From a virus, in the IMG/VR virus record IMGVR_UViG_3300026478_000749, positions 22,001-86,000 of that record: a stretch of 64,000 bases of DNA, one strand, 5' to 3'. The notes below the pieces were generated by a model that did not search any database, was not told the origin of the DNA, and worked only from the letters and a program-made list of their open reading frames with translations. The translations under genes were made by a program, and so were the position numbers. Below are positions 1 to 7,600 of the stretch, piece after piece. Within the stretch, counting starts at the first letter, position 1; each line of letters starts with the position of its first letter.

Positions 1-797
1 ACATTTTTGCTACACCAGGTATTAACTGGAACGACCATAGCTCACTTGTAAATCAAGCGGTTGATATTATTGAGAATGATAGAGCGGACTCTCTTTATAT
101 CATCAATGCTCCTAATTTTAGCGGCACAACGGGTGCTAACGAAGTAATTGGTGCTTTAGATGATTTAGGATTCGATTCTAACTACTCAGCAACTTACTGG
201 CCTTGGATTCAAGTAAGAGATACAGATAACGCTACTCAGCTTTATATTCCACCAACAGGTGAGGTATTAAAGAATATTGCATTAACTGATAATGTATCTT
301 ACCCATGGTTCGCAGTAGCGGGTTACTCAAGAGGTCTTGTTAACTCAATCAAAGCAACTAAGAAGTTGACTCTTGATGAAAGAGACGAACTTTATAAAGC
401 AAGAATTAACCCAATTGCAACATTCTCTGATACAGGTACTATTATTTGGGGTAACAAAACGTTACAAGTTAGAGAATCAGCACTTGATAGAATCAACGTA
501 AGAAGATTGTTATTAAGAGCAAGAAAGTTAATCTCTGCAGTAGCTGTAAGATTATTGTTTGAACAAAATGATGATCAAGTTAGACAAGAGTTCTTAAGAT
601 TGGTTAACCCAATTCTTGAATCAATTAAGAAAGAAAGAGGTCTTTATGATTTCCGTGTAACAGTATCAAACGATCCAGAAGATATTGATGCTAACACATT
701 GAGAGGTAAGATTTACATCAAACCTACAAGAGCGTTAGAATTTATTGATGTTGAGTTTATTATTACACCAACAGGAGCTTCTTTTGAGAATATCTAA
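1..797 (+). CDS. gp18: Tail sheath protein, C-terminal part (5' truncated by window edge)
   Basis: The reading frame is open from base 3, so the gene starts before the window. Visible residues include a stretch like PPTGEVLKNIALTDN and FAVAGYSRG, followed by INVRRLLLRARKLI, FEQND and a closing PTRALEFIDVEFI strand. These are the usual landmarks of the C-terminal domain of contractile-tail sheath proteins (T4 gp18 family), where the last strands weave neighbouring subunits together. The sheath surrounds the tail tube and contracts during infection. The next gene is the tail tube protein, the same order as T4 genes 18-19. The gene ends in TAA and is followed at once by a strong terminator, as expected for a very highly expressed virion gene. 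The N-terminal half cannot be judged. Confidence 0.93.
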   Translation, partial: IFATPGINWNDHSSLVNQAVDIIENDRADSLYIINAPNFSGTTGANEVIGALDDLGFDSNYSATYWPWIQVRDTDNATQLYIPPTGEVLKNIALTDNVSYPWFAVAGYSRGLVNSIKATKKLTLDERDELYKARINPIATFSDTGTIIWGNKTLQVRESALDRINVRRLLLRARKLISAVAVRLLFEQNDDQVRQEFLRLVNPILESIKKERGLYDFRVTVSNDPEDIDANTLRGKIYIKPTRALEFIDVEFIITPTGASFENI

Positions 798-819
798 TAG
801 TCAGAATCTGACTGAATAA

Positions 820-846
820 GGGGTGGTTTTTAACCATCCCTTTTTT
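820..846 (+). terminator. Rho-independent terminator after the sheath gene
   Basis: A 9-bp stem (820-828 with 832-840, one G-T wobble) with a TTT loop is followed by six T. A second small hairpin, AGTCAG/CTGACT, lies just before it at 799-813. Confidence 0.85.
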
Positions 847-1091
847 ATTAGTATAAAGTAGTAATTAAAGAATATTAGTACATTGAAAATCAGTACATTA
901 GAAATAATAGAACATAGAAATATTAGAATAAAGTAAAATAGTACTATTAGAACATTAGTATTTTAGTAACGTAGTAGCAAAAAGCTAACGATTTTTTTCC
1001 AAAAAGTCAAGTATTTTGAAAAATAAATTTATTTCTAATATTGATATATTTATAAGGAAAGAAATAAACAAAACAATATAACACAAACACA
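847..1091 (+). promoter_or_regulatory. AT-rich untranslated leader of the tail tube gene
   Basis: This 245-base gap has no plausible gene: stops are frequent in all frames. Most of it is an irregular run of short words such as TTAGAA, AACATTAG and TAGTA from about 850 to 985. It then has an A/T-tract region and a TATTTATA motif 37 bases before the tail tube ATG. It may act as a promoter with upstream activating AT-rich DNA, or as an mRNA leader; this is inference. Confidence 0.4.
1047..1054 (+). promoter_or_regulatory. TATTTATA motif, candidate phage promoter element
   Basis: Exact TATTTATA 37 bases before the tail tube ATG; the longest spacing among the ten copies that precede a gene. Confidence 0.4.
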
Positions 1092-1580
1092 ATGGCAGAT
1101 TTATTAATGAAAATGCCGGTTCCATATGAACCGAAACGTAAAAATAGGTTTATCCTAAGATTTCCATCATCTTTGGGTATCAACGAGTGGTATGTAACAT
1201 CTACATCCCGTCCTAGTGCTAAAATTAATTCAACTGAAATTCCGTTTTTAAATACTTCAACATATGTAGCAGGTAGATTTACCTGGGACCCAATTAAGGT
1301 TACTTTTAAAGATCCAATTGGTCCATCTGCATCCCAAGCATTGATGGAATGGTTCCGTCTTCATGCTGAATCCGTAACTGGTAGAATGGGTTATGCTGCA
1401 GGTTATAAAAAGAACGTAGAACTTGAAATGTTAGATCCAACAGGGGTTGTTGTTGAGAAGTGGATTTTAGAAGGCTGTTTCTTAACAAGTTTAAACTTTG
1501 GTGATCTTAGCTATTCAGAAGATGCTTTAGCTTCAATTGACGCTGAACTAAGAATGGATAGATGTATCCAAGTTTACTAA
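1092..1580 (+). CDS. gp19: Tail tube protein (gp19-like)
   Basis: A 162-residue protein of the size of T4 gp19, which stacks in hexamers to form the inner tube through which DNA passes. The N-terminus runs into RKNRFILRFPSSLGI, and the middle holds FTWDPIKVTFKDPIGPSA and LMEWFRLHAES. The end is GDLSYSEDALASIDAELRMD. These match the pattern of gp19-type tube proteins: a strand-rich core, then an alternating 'W/F-P-I-x-V-T-F-x-D' strand and a closing 'a-x-I-x-x-x-L-R-x-D-x-c' strand. It sits directly behind the sheath gene and ahead of the tail chaperone and tape measure, as expected for a contractile tail module. It has its own leader and its own terminator, so it can be expressed at very high level. 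The ATG is preceded by an A/C-rich, SD-less leader. Confidence 0.92.
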   Translation: MADLLMKMPVPYEPKRKNRFILRFPSSLGINEWYVTSTSRPSAKINSTEIPFLNTSTYVAGRFTWDPIKVTFKDPIGPSASQALMEWFRLHAESVTGRMGYAAGYKKNVELEMLDPTGVVVEKWILEGCFLTSLNFGDLSYSEDALASIDAELRMDRCIQVY

Positions 1581-1594
1581 TATTCAAATAGTTT

Positions 1595-1602
1595 TATTTA
1601 TA
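1595..1602 (+). promoter_or_regulatory. TATTTATA motif at the foot of a terminator
   Basis: Exact motif between the tail tube stop and its terminator, about 143 bases before the next ATG. Because a terminator follows, it may be fortuitous. Confidence 0.15.
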
Positions 1603-1638
1603 ATCCCATATTCGTAAAAAACGGATGTGGGATTTTTA
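1602..1638 (+). terminator. Terminator after tail tube gene
   Basis: A long stem (AATCCCATATTCGT with ACGGATGTGGGATT, two G-T wobbles) closes on a loop of five A and is followed by TTTTTATTT. Confidence 0.85.
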
Positions 1639-1668
1639 TTTAATTGATAATCAATTAATTATATCAAG

Positions 1669-1684
1669 TGTTCCACGTGAAACG
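1669..1684 (+). promoter_or_regulatory. parS-like centromere site (predicted ParB binding)
   Basis: TGTTCCACGTGAAACG is 15/16 identical to TGTTCCACGTGAAACA, a form of the widely conserved bacterial chromosomal parS consensus TGTTNCACGTGAAACA. It lies in the 165-base gene-free gap between the tail tube terminator and the next gene, and I noticed no second copy in the window. ParB binding is inferred from sequence only. Confidence 0.55.
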
Positions 1685-1745
1685 CTGGTCTATTGATTTT
1701 TAATTATTTTATAGTTATATTAAAAGAAAAGAATTCAATACTATT

Positions 1746-2486
1746 ATGGAAAATATTAACCCAATGGTTGCGTATGATGTTGTTCAACTACCTTCTCAAG
1801 GTGTACATTATTCCAACGGAAAAAAATCATTAAGAGTTGCATACCTAACCGCATCAGACGAAAATATTTTAATGTCTCCAAACTTGATTCAATCTGAAAC
1901 GGTTGTGGATGAATTATTAAAAAGAAAAATTTTAGATAAAGATATTTCTTTTGACGAGATTGTAGAAGAAGACAGACAAGCAATATTAATATTTTTAAGA
2001 AATACTGCATTTGGAACTGAGTATACTGTAACAATTACTGACCCAGGAACAAAAAAACAATTTGAAGCAGTAGTGGATTTATCTGTTTTAAAGGTTAAGG
2101 ATTTTAAATTAACAGCGGATGCTAATGGTGAATATACATTTAGCCTTCCAGTATCAAAAAAGAATGTAACTTTTAAGTTTTTATCAAACACACAAGAAAA
2201 AGAATTACAATTAATTAAAGAAACAAGTGGTACAAATGTCGCACCTGTTAATACAAAGAGATTGGAGATGATGATAAAATCAGTAGATGGTCAAAGAGAC
2301 CAAATGGCTATTTATCAATTTATTCAAAATCTACCAATTAAAGATTCTTTAGAATTTAAAAAATTTGTATCAGAAAATAAACCAGGTTTAGACTTAATAG
2401 TAGATGTAATCGCCCCGTCAGGAGAAAAAGTCCCAGTTTTGGTTGACTTTGGGGTGGAATTTTTTCGTCCCTTCTACGGAATATAA
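1746..2486 (+). CDS. Tail assembly chaperone / gp26-like baseplate protein (T4_baseplate family), zero-frame product
   Basis: A 246-residue protein with the family hallmarks of T4 gp26/gp51-type proteins (Pfam T4_baseplate). These are an N-terminal LPSQGVHY strand, YLTASDENILMSPNLI, a KRKILDKDISFDEI segment, EDRQAILIFLRNTAFG (about residues 78-93) and a VVDLSVLKVK stretch. The gene lies immediately before the tape measure gene, the usual place of tail assembly chaperones (lambda G/GT position). In frame 0 the protein ends at FFRPFYGI. The +1 frame continues as a conserved-looking 45-residue tail with no start codon of its own, so I annotate a longer frameshift product separately. The zero-frame product is probably the major one; both would act in the cytoplasm during tail assembly. 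The exact role (hub assembly versus tape measure chaperone) is not certain. Confidence 0.8.
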   Translation: MENINPMVAYDVVQLPSQGVHYSNGKKSLRVAYLTASDENILMSPNLIQSETVVDELLKRKILDKDISFDEIVEEDRQAILIFLRNTAFGTEYTVTITDPGTKKQFEAVVDLSVLKVKDFKLTADANGEYTFSLPVSKKNVTFKFLSNTQEKELQLIKETSGTNVAPVNTKRLEMMIKSVDGQRDQMAIYQFIQNLPIKDSLEFKKFVSENKPGLDLIVDVIAPSGEKVPVLVDFGVEFFRPFYGI

Positions 2487-2610
2487 AAAAAGTCAAATAG
2501 AAACTATACTATTTCTTGTCTCAAGAGGATTTAGTTATCAAGATATCTTAATCCTGCCAATTCACGAAAGAACAAGCATGATTAATGCTATATTACAAAA
2601 AACTGAATAA
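1746..2610 (+). CDS. Predicted +1 frameshift product of the tail chaperone (G-GT type fusion)
   Basis: Reading shifts from frame 0 to the +1 frame at CCC-T (CCC at 2469-2471, skipping T2472). This joins FGVEFFRP to a tail beginning STEYKKSQIETILFL, containing VSRGFSYQDILILPIHER, and ending QKTE before TAA at 2608-2610. The fusion would be about 287 residues (242+45). The tail has the 'f-s-Y-x-D-i-L-x-x-P-x-x-E-R' pattern typical of small tail-chaperone C-termini. Its frame has no ATG until near its end, so independent translation cannot make it. CCC-U is a known +1 slip context (Listeria phage PSA). A -2 slip on the T6 run at 2460-2465 would reach the same frame. A one-base assembly error is the main alternative. 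Confidence 0.65.
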
Positions 2611-2613
2611 AAC

Positions 2614-2621
2614 TATTTATA
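2614..2621 (+). promoter_or_regulatory. TATTTATA motif, candidate promoter element
   Basis: Exact motif 19 bases before the tape measure ATG, in the 30-base gap after the frameshift tail stop. Confidence 0.4.
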
Positions 2622-2640
2622 ATATTATAGCACTAGTAAT

Positions 2641-4596
2641 ATGGCAGACATAAAAAAAGATTTTTACGACTTTTTAAGAAGTTTAGGTATCGATGATGAT
2701 GATGCAAAAAAAGCATCAGAAAAACACGCTAGTGCGATTGCTGATACAGCAGCCAAAGCCTCTAAATCAACGTCAACAACCTCAAGTGGTGGTAATAGTG
2801 TTGCAAGTGCACTAGGTGCTGCTTTTATAGATCAACAAGCTCAAACCTTAGCTAGAATTAATACAGAAACTGGTAAAAAAATACTCAATACTGTAAAGGG
2901 GATGGCGACATTTAATCCTTTAGAATTAATATCAACGGTTTTCGATGCTGGACTTGCAACAACCGAGGTTTTGTTAGGGGATATAGCTAAATTAAATGCT
3001 GAATTATTAGAAAAAACAAGGGGTGCTGGTGGGTATGTCGGCAGAATTGCAACCGAAATGATGGATACAACCAGATTCGCTATGATTGAAGCTCAGCGAT
3101 TTGGTGTTACAACAAACGAAACAATAAGCGCTGTTGAGTCTTTAATGGTTAATTCTGAGAGAATGGCAACATATAATGACAAGACCATATCAAATAGCAT
3201 GGTTGCGTCGTTAGCATTCACAAAGAATTCAAAAACAATATTAGAGAACGCTGAAAATTTTAGAAATGTTGGTATTGGCCTCGATGGTGCTGCAAAATCT
3301 ATTGAACAAATTGGTTCAAGATCAATAAAATTAGGTCTTAGTGCAAAAGCTACATCAGAAACCTTAATAAGCCAACTCGGTAAACTAAACGCATTTGGAT
3401 TCCAAAACGGAATAGCTGGTTTGGGTAAAATGGTTCAAGAAGCTCAAGCTTTAAAAATAAACATGGAAAGTATTTTTACCGTTGCAGATAAATTATATGA
3501 TCCAGAAAGTGCAATAAATTTAGCCGCTAATTTACAAGTTGTTGGTGGCGCCGTTGGCGATTTAGCAGACCCAATTAAACTAATGTATGATGCAACAAAT
3601 AATGTTGAATCGTTACAAACAAGTATTATTGGTGCAGCAAGAAGCTTAGCAACATACAATGCAGAACAAGGAAGATTTGAAGTAAGTGGAGCGAATTTAA
3701 GAAGAGCTAAAGCTATGGCAGATTCATTGGGTATATCAATGGGCGAGCTAACAAATATGGCAGTTAAAGGAGCCGCTAAATTTGAAGCAATGAGCGAATT
3801 GAATATGTTCCCATCATTAACAGATGACCAAAGAGAATTTGTTTCAAATATTGCAACAATAAAAGATGGAAAAGTTGGTTTCGATATACCTAAAAATATG
3901 GTTCAACAGATGGGTCTAACCAACGTTAAAGATGGATTTGTTAGTTTGAGTGATTTAACAGATAAACAACTAGCAGAATTACAGGATTTACAGAAAAAAG
4001 CTGCAGATGAAAAGCCAATAGATATTGCTAGAAACCAATTTAATGAAACAACAAAAATATTAAACGTAGCAACAGCAATTTACTTAAGATTAATGGAGGA
4101 TGTGAGAAGTGGACCGGCTGGGGATGCTGCAGCTAATTTAATGAAGAAGGCAGTCGATTTTACTGAAAATATTAACCCAACACAAAATAATACCGCTCAA
4201 ACAGTTAGACAAGTATATGGTGAGGCTACAGGAGCTGCTGGTGAAGCTTTAGATAAAATAATAGATAAGGTAAAAGGAGGAATGCCAAAAGAGGTACAAG
4301 AAACAATTAACTATCTAGAAACAAAACTAAGTGATATAACTAAAGATTTGAATATTCAGGAAAAAGCAACTGAGGTCCTAGAAAAAGCAAAAGAGTTAAT
4401 CGAAAGAGGTATAGAAAAAGGTAAAGATGCTTATGAGAATTTAAAGGGCTTTACAGGCGCCGTAGACATTAAAGTGGATATAAACAGTAATAGCACACAA
4501 TTAGCGGGTATTGTTGTGGATGAATTATCTAAAAATCCACAAATGAGAGCTGAATTTGTTTCTAATATCGTTAAGAGCACTAAAACATTTGCATAG
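2641..4596 (+). CDS. Tail tape measure protein
   Basis: A 651-residue, largely helical protein directly after the tail chaperone gene, where the tape measure is expected. The N-terminus has an Asp/Lys-rich helix and a Ser/Thr/Gly-rich linker (about residues 30-55). The core has long Ala/Leu/Gln helices with a segment around residues 285-345 (DPESAINLAANLQVVGGAVG, then DLADPIKLMYDATNNVE, IIGAARSLATYN) that I recognise from tape-measure-like proteins of large myoviruses. The C-terminal third (about residues 520-610) is a charged coiled coil. It would span the tail lumen, set tail length and leave the tail ahead of the DNA. At roughly 0.15 nm per residue it predicts a tail near 100 nm, similar to T4. 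No lytic domain is visible. It is slightly longer than T4 gp29. Confidence 0.75.
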   Translation: MADIKKDFYDFLRSLGIDDDDAKKASEKHASAIADTAAKASKSTSTTSSGGNSVASALGAAFIDQQAQTLARINTETGKKILNTVKGMATFNPLELISTVFDAGLATTEVLLGDIAKLNAELLEKTRGAGGYVGRIATEMMDTTRFAMIEAQRFGVTTNETISAVESLMVNSERMATYNDKTISNSMVASLAFTKNSKTILENAENFRNVGIGLDGAAKSIEQIGSRSIKLGLSAKATSETLISQLGKLNAFGFQNGIAGLGKMVQEAQALKINMESIFTVADKLYDPESAINLAANLQVVGGAVGDLADPIKLMYDATNNVESLQTSIIGAARSLATYNAEQGRFEVSGANLRRAKAMADSLGISMGELTNMAVKGAAKFEAMSELNMFPSLTDDQREFVSNIATIKDGKVGFDIPKNMVQQMGLTNVKDGFVSLSDLTDKQLAELQDLQKKAADEKPIDIARNQFNETTKILNVATAIYLRLMEDVRSGPAGDAAANLMKKAVDFTENINPTQNNTAQTVRQVYGEATGAAGEALDKIIDKVKGGMPKEVQETINYLETKLSDITKDLNIQEKATEVLEKAKELIERGIEKGKDAYENLKGFTGAVDIKVDINSNSTQLAGIVVDELSKNPQMRAEFVSNIVKSTKTFA

Positions 4597-4613
4597 TAAA
4601 ATAATAAATTATC

Positions 4614-4621
4614 TATTTATT
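4614..4621 (+). promoter_or_regulatory. TATTTATT variant motif
   Basis: One-base variant of the recurrent motif, 14 bases before the ATG of the 1603-residue baseplate protein. Confidence 0.25.
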
Positions 4622-4635
4622 AGATAAAAGAATAG

Positions 4636-7600
4636 ATGCCAAGTTATTTAGATTTTAATTCTACAAAAAAACTTAGAGATGAGTTATTAGCCAAGACCCT
4701 ACAAAAACCAAACGGGCCTCAAACTTTTAACACGTCTAATTATTCTATTCAAAATACCAGAAATATTGCTAATAGAGATTTAGGAGATGTGACATTAAAC
4801 GATGACACATCTAGAGCCGCTCAATTAGTTTCAACAGATAGTAGTAATAGATTCGGACCCGAAAACAGTCAATACGAAGTTTTAGAAAATACAAGAATTT
4901 TAATTGATCCGGCTGGTAATATAGGTTTGTATCCTTATTTTCCAATAGCTGACAGTATATTAGGTAGAAGTCTTATTGGGGCTTTAAATTCTGGTAATTA
5001 CGAGTTTGAATCAACATTAGCAAAATTTGCTAACTATCATTTAACCGAGTCGCCAGATGGTCCAGTTCAATCTAGAATTAGACAAAATTTAAAAACAGCC
5101 ACAGAAGGTAGAGCAAGAATATTAGATGCGGTTAATGGTAACTTATCATCCGCAATTAATATTATAAGAGGTAGAGAAAGATTAATTGAAAAAAATTATA
5201 AGATTACTGTTGCAAAAACCATACCTGGTAAAGCAATAGATTTTTTACAAACAGTTTCTGGTATAGAATTTCCATGGTCAGAAATACCTGGTGATTATTT
5301 AACAAATCCAGCAAATCCTATTGTAAACAGACCAGTACCTAAAACTGAATTAGGAAAAATATTTCAAGATGCTACTGGTGTATTAGGTTCATTATTAGGA
5401 ATACAAAGAAGGCCAACACCAAGTAGAAAACCATCAGATTTAATGATTGAATATTTGAGTGATGGTCAAAAAGATGTTTTATTTGATAATTTATCTTTTT
5501 CAACCTATGCACCAAATTATACAACTAGAGCTAGGTCACAAAACACAAGTAAATTATTCAACTTTGTTGATAGTGTTGCTACCGGCATAAATAAAGTATT
5601 AGGTAGAGAGGCTCCTGAAGGTAAAGCATATATTGGTGATGATAGAGGTGATGACATTAAAAATGTTTTAGAAGATTTCAACCAAAACAAAGTATTAAGT
5701 CCATATTATCTTTCATATAAATTTGATTCAAAGGCAGCGGAATTATTTTCTAACGAAAAAAATATTTCAGAAAGAGGAACTATTCCAGGAAAACTAACTT
5801 GGTTTAGTATTAATTCAAAAAATAGATTAGGGGCTAACAATACTGAGTATTCATCAGAAAGAGGTGTTTTTGAAGATAGCCTATCAACAAAACACGAATT
5901 CAGAGACGATTCAATACTTGGTAAAACACAACAATTATTAAATTCATTACCAAAGAATGGTGGTGAATCTAGATCACATGTTGCAAATGTTATTGATCAA
6001 ACATCAAGAGTTTTCAGAGAAGGTACTAAATTAATATCAAGAGGTTCAGCAATAGCATATGTTGATAAAGCAACAGGTGTACAAGATGGTACTGAATATT
6101 GTAGAGTTTGGACAAAAGATAGAGCTTATATGAACTATAGCGATACTATGAAAAAAACTGGAACGATTAGAAAAATCGAAGACAGTGTTATGAGTACGCC
6201 ATGGAATTTAAACATAGCACCAATGTCAAATGGTAATAGATCTTTTGTTGGATCTACTAACATAGATGGTATAGAAGGTAAAGCTAAAAAATATATGTTT
6301 TCTATCGAGAATTTAGCATGGAAAACATCAAATAAATTTGGATATACTGTTAACGATTTACCAATATGTGAAAGAGGAGCAACCGGCGGTCGTGTTATGT
6401 GGTTTCCTCCATATGATTTAAAGGTAAACGAAACTAATACAGCTAACTGGGATAAAAATAATTTTTTAGGTAGACCAGAACCAATATACACGTATCAAAA
6501 TACAGAAAGAACAGGTACTATATCTTTTAAAGTTGTTGTTGATCATCCAAGTATTCTTAATTTGTTAATTAAAGAAATTTCTGACGAAGAAGCTGAGAAC
6601 TTTTTAAATTCATTCTTTGCAGGATGTTATGATGTTGATTTTTATACTTTAGTTAGAAAATATATTACGTTAGATCCATCTGATCTTCAATTGATAATGT
6701 CTTATCTTGAGTATTATAGAAAAGATTCAAGCGGAAATTTTAAAAGAGAAGATACAACGACATCTCTTGAATTTAATAATGTTGCTGGAGAAGTAATAGT
6801 AAAACCAGGAAGAGAAGAACCTATTGAAAGTCCAGCCGCTGATGGTAGAAATACCTTTGGACAAGTTTTGGCTGATAAAATTATTTATTTCCCTAATGAT
6901 ATCCCTGGTCCAAAAACTAACATTTATGTTGACGCTAAAAGTCAATCATATGATTTAGTATACAATGATTACATTAAAGATAAGGAAAACTTTAAAAATC
7001 AATTAGCTAGTGGACTTAATACTATCTTAACTGTCGATACAAAAGATAATAGAGCAGATAGAGTTGTTATATTTGGAACAGAAGATCCAACAAGCGGAGG
7101 CACAATTTCAATTCAAACATTAATAAATGATAAAAAGGGTTTAATTGATACTGCTTTTACAGAATTACAAACTAACTTTGGTGTAATAAGTGGAGCAACA
7201 GCAACACTTAAATCGGAATTAGAGAAAAAGAATATAAAACAAATAAAACTAACTATCGAGTCGTCAACATCATTTGTTGCGGATGATTCATACAATATTA
7301 AACTTTCACATAGAAGATCTGATAGTTTAATAAAATATATATTAAAGTCAATTTCAAAAGATTCAAATACAATACCAGAGTACAAATGGGATAAAACAAT
7401 TGACCAATTAAATACAGATACAGCACAAACTAATCAAACAATAACAATAGACCTTAAAAAATTAGGTTATGGTGAAGACATTGAAGGTTCTATGGTTGTT
7501 GATTTTATTAACAAGGGTGAGAAAGCGACAGCAAGTGGCCCGGAAACATATGATTGTACCGGTAAAGAAATTAAAAATAAAACTGGTTTAAAAAAATACG

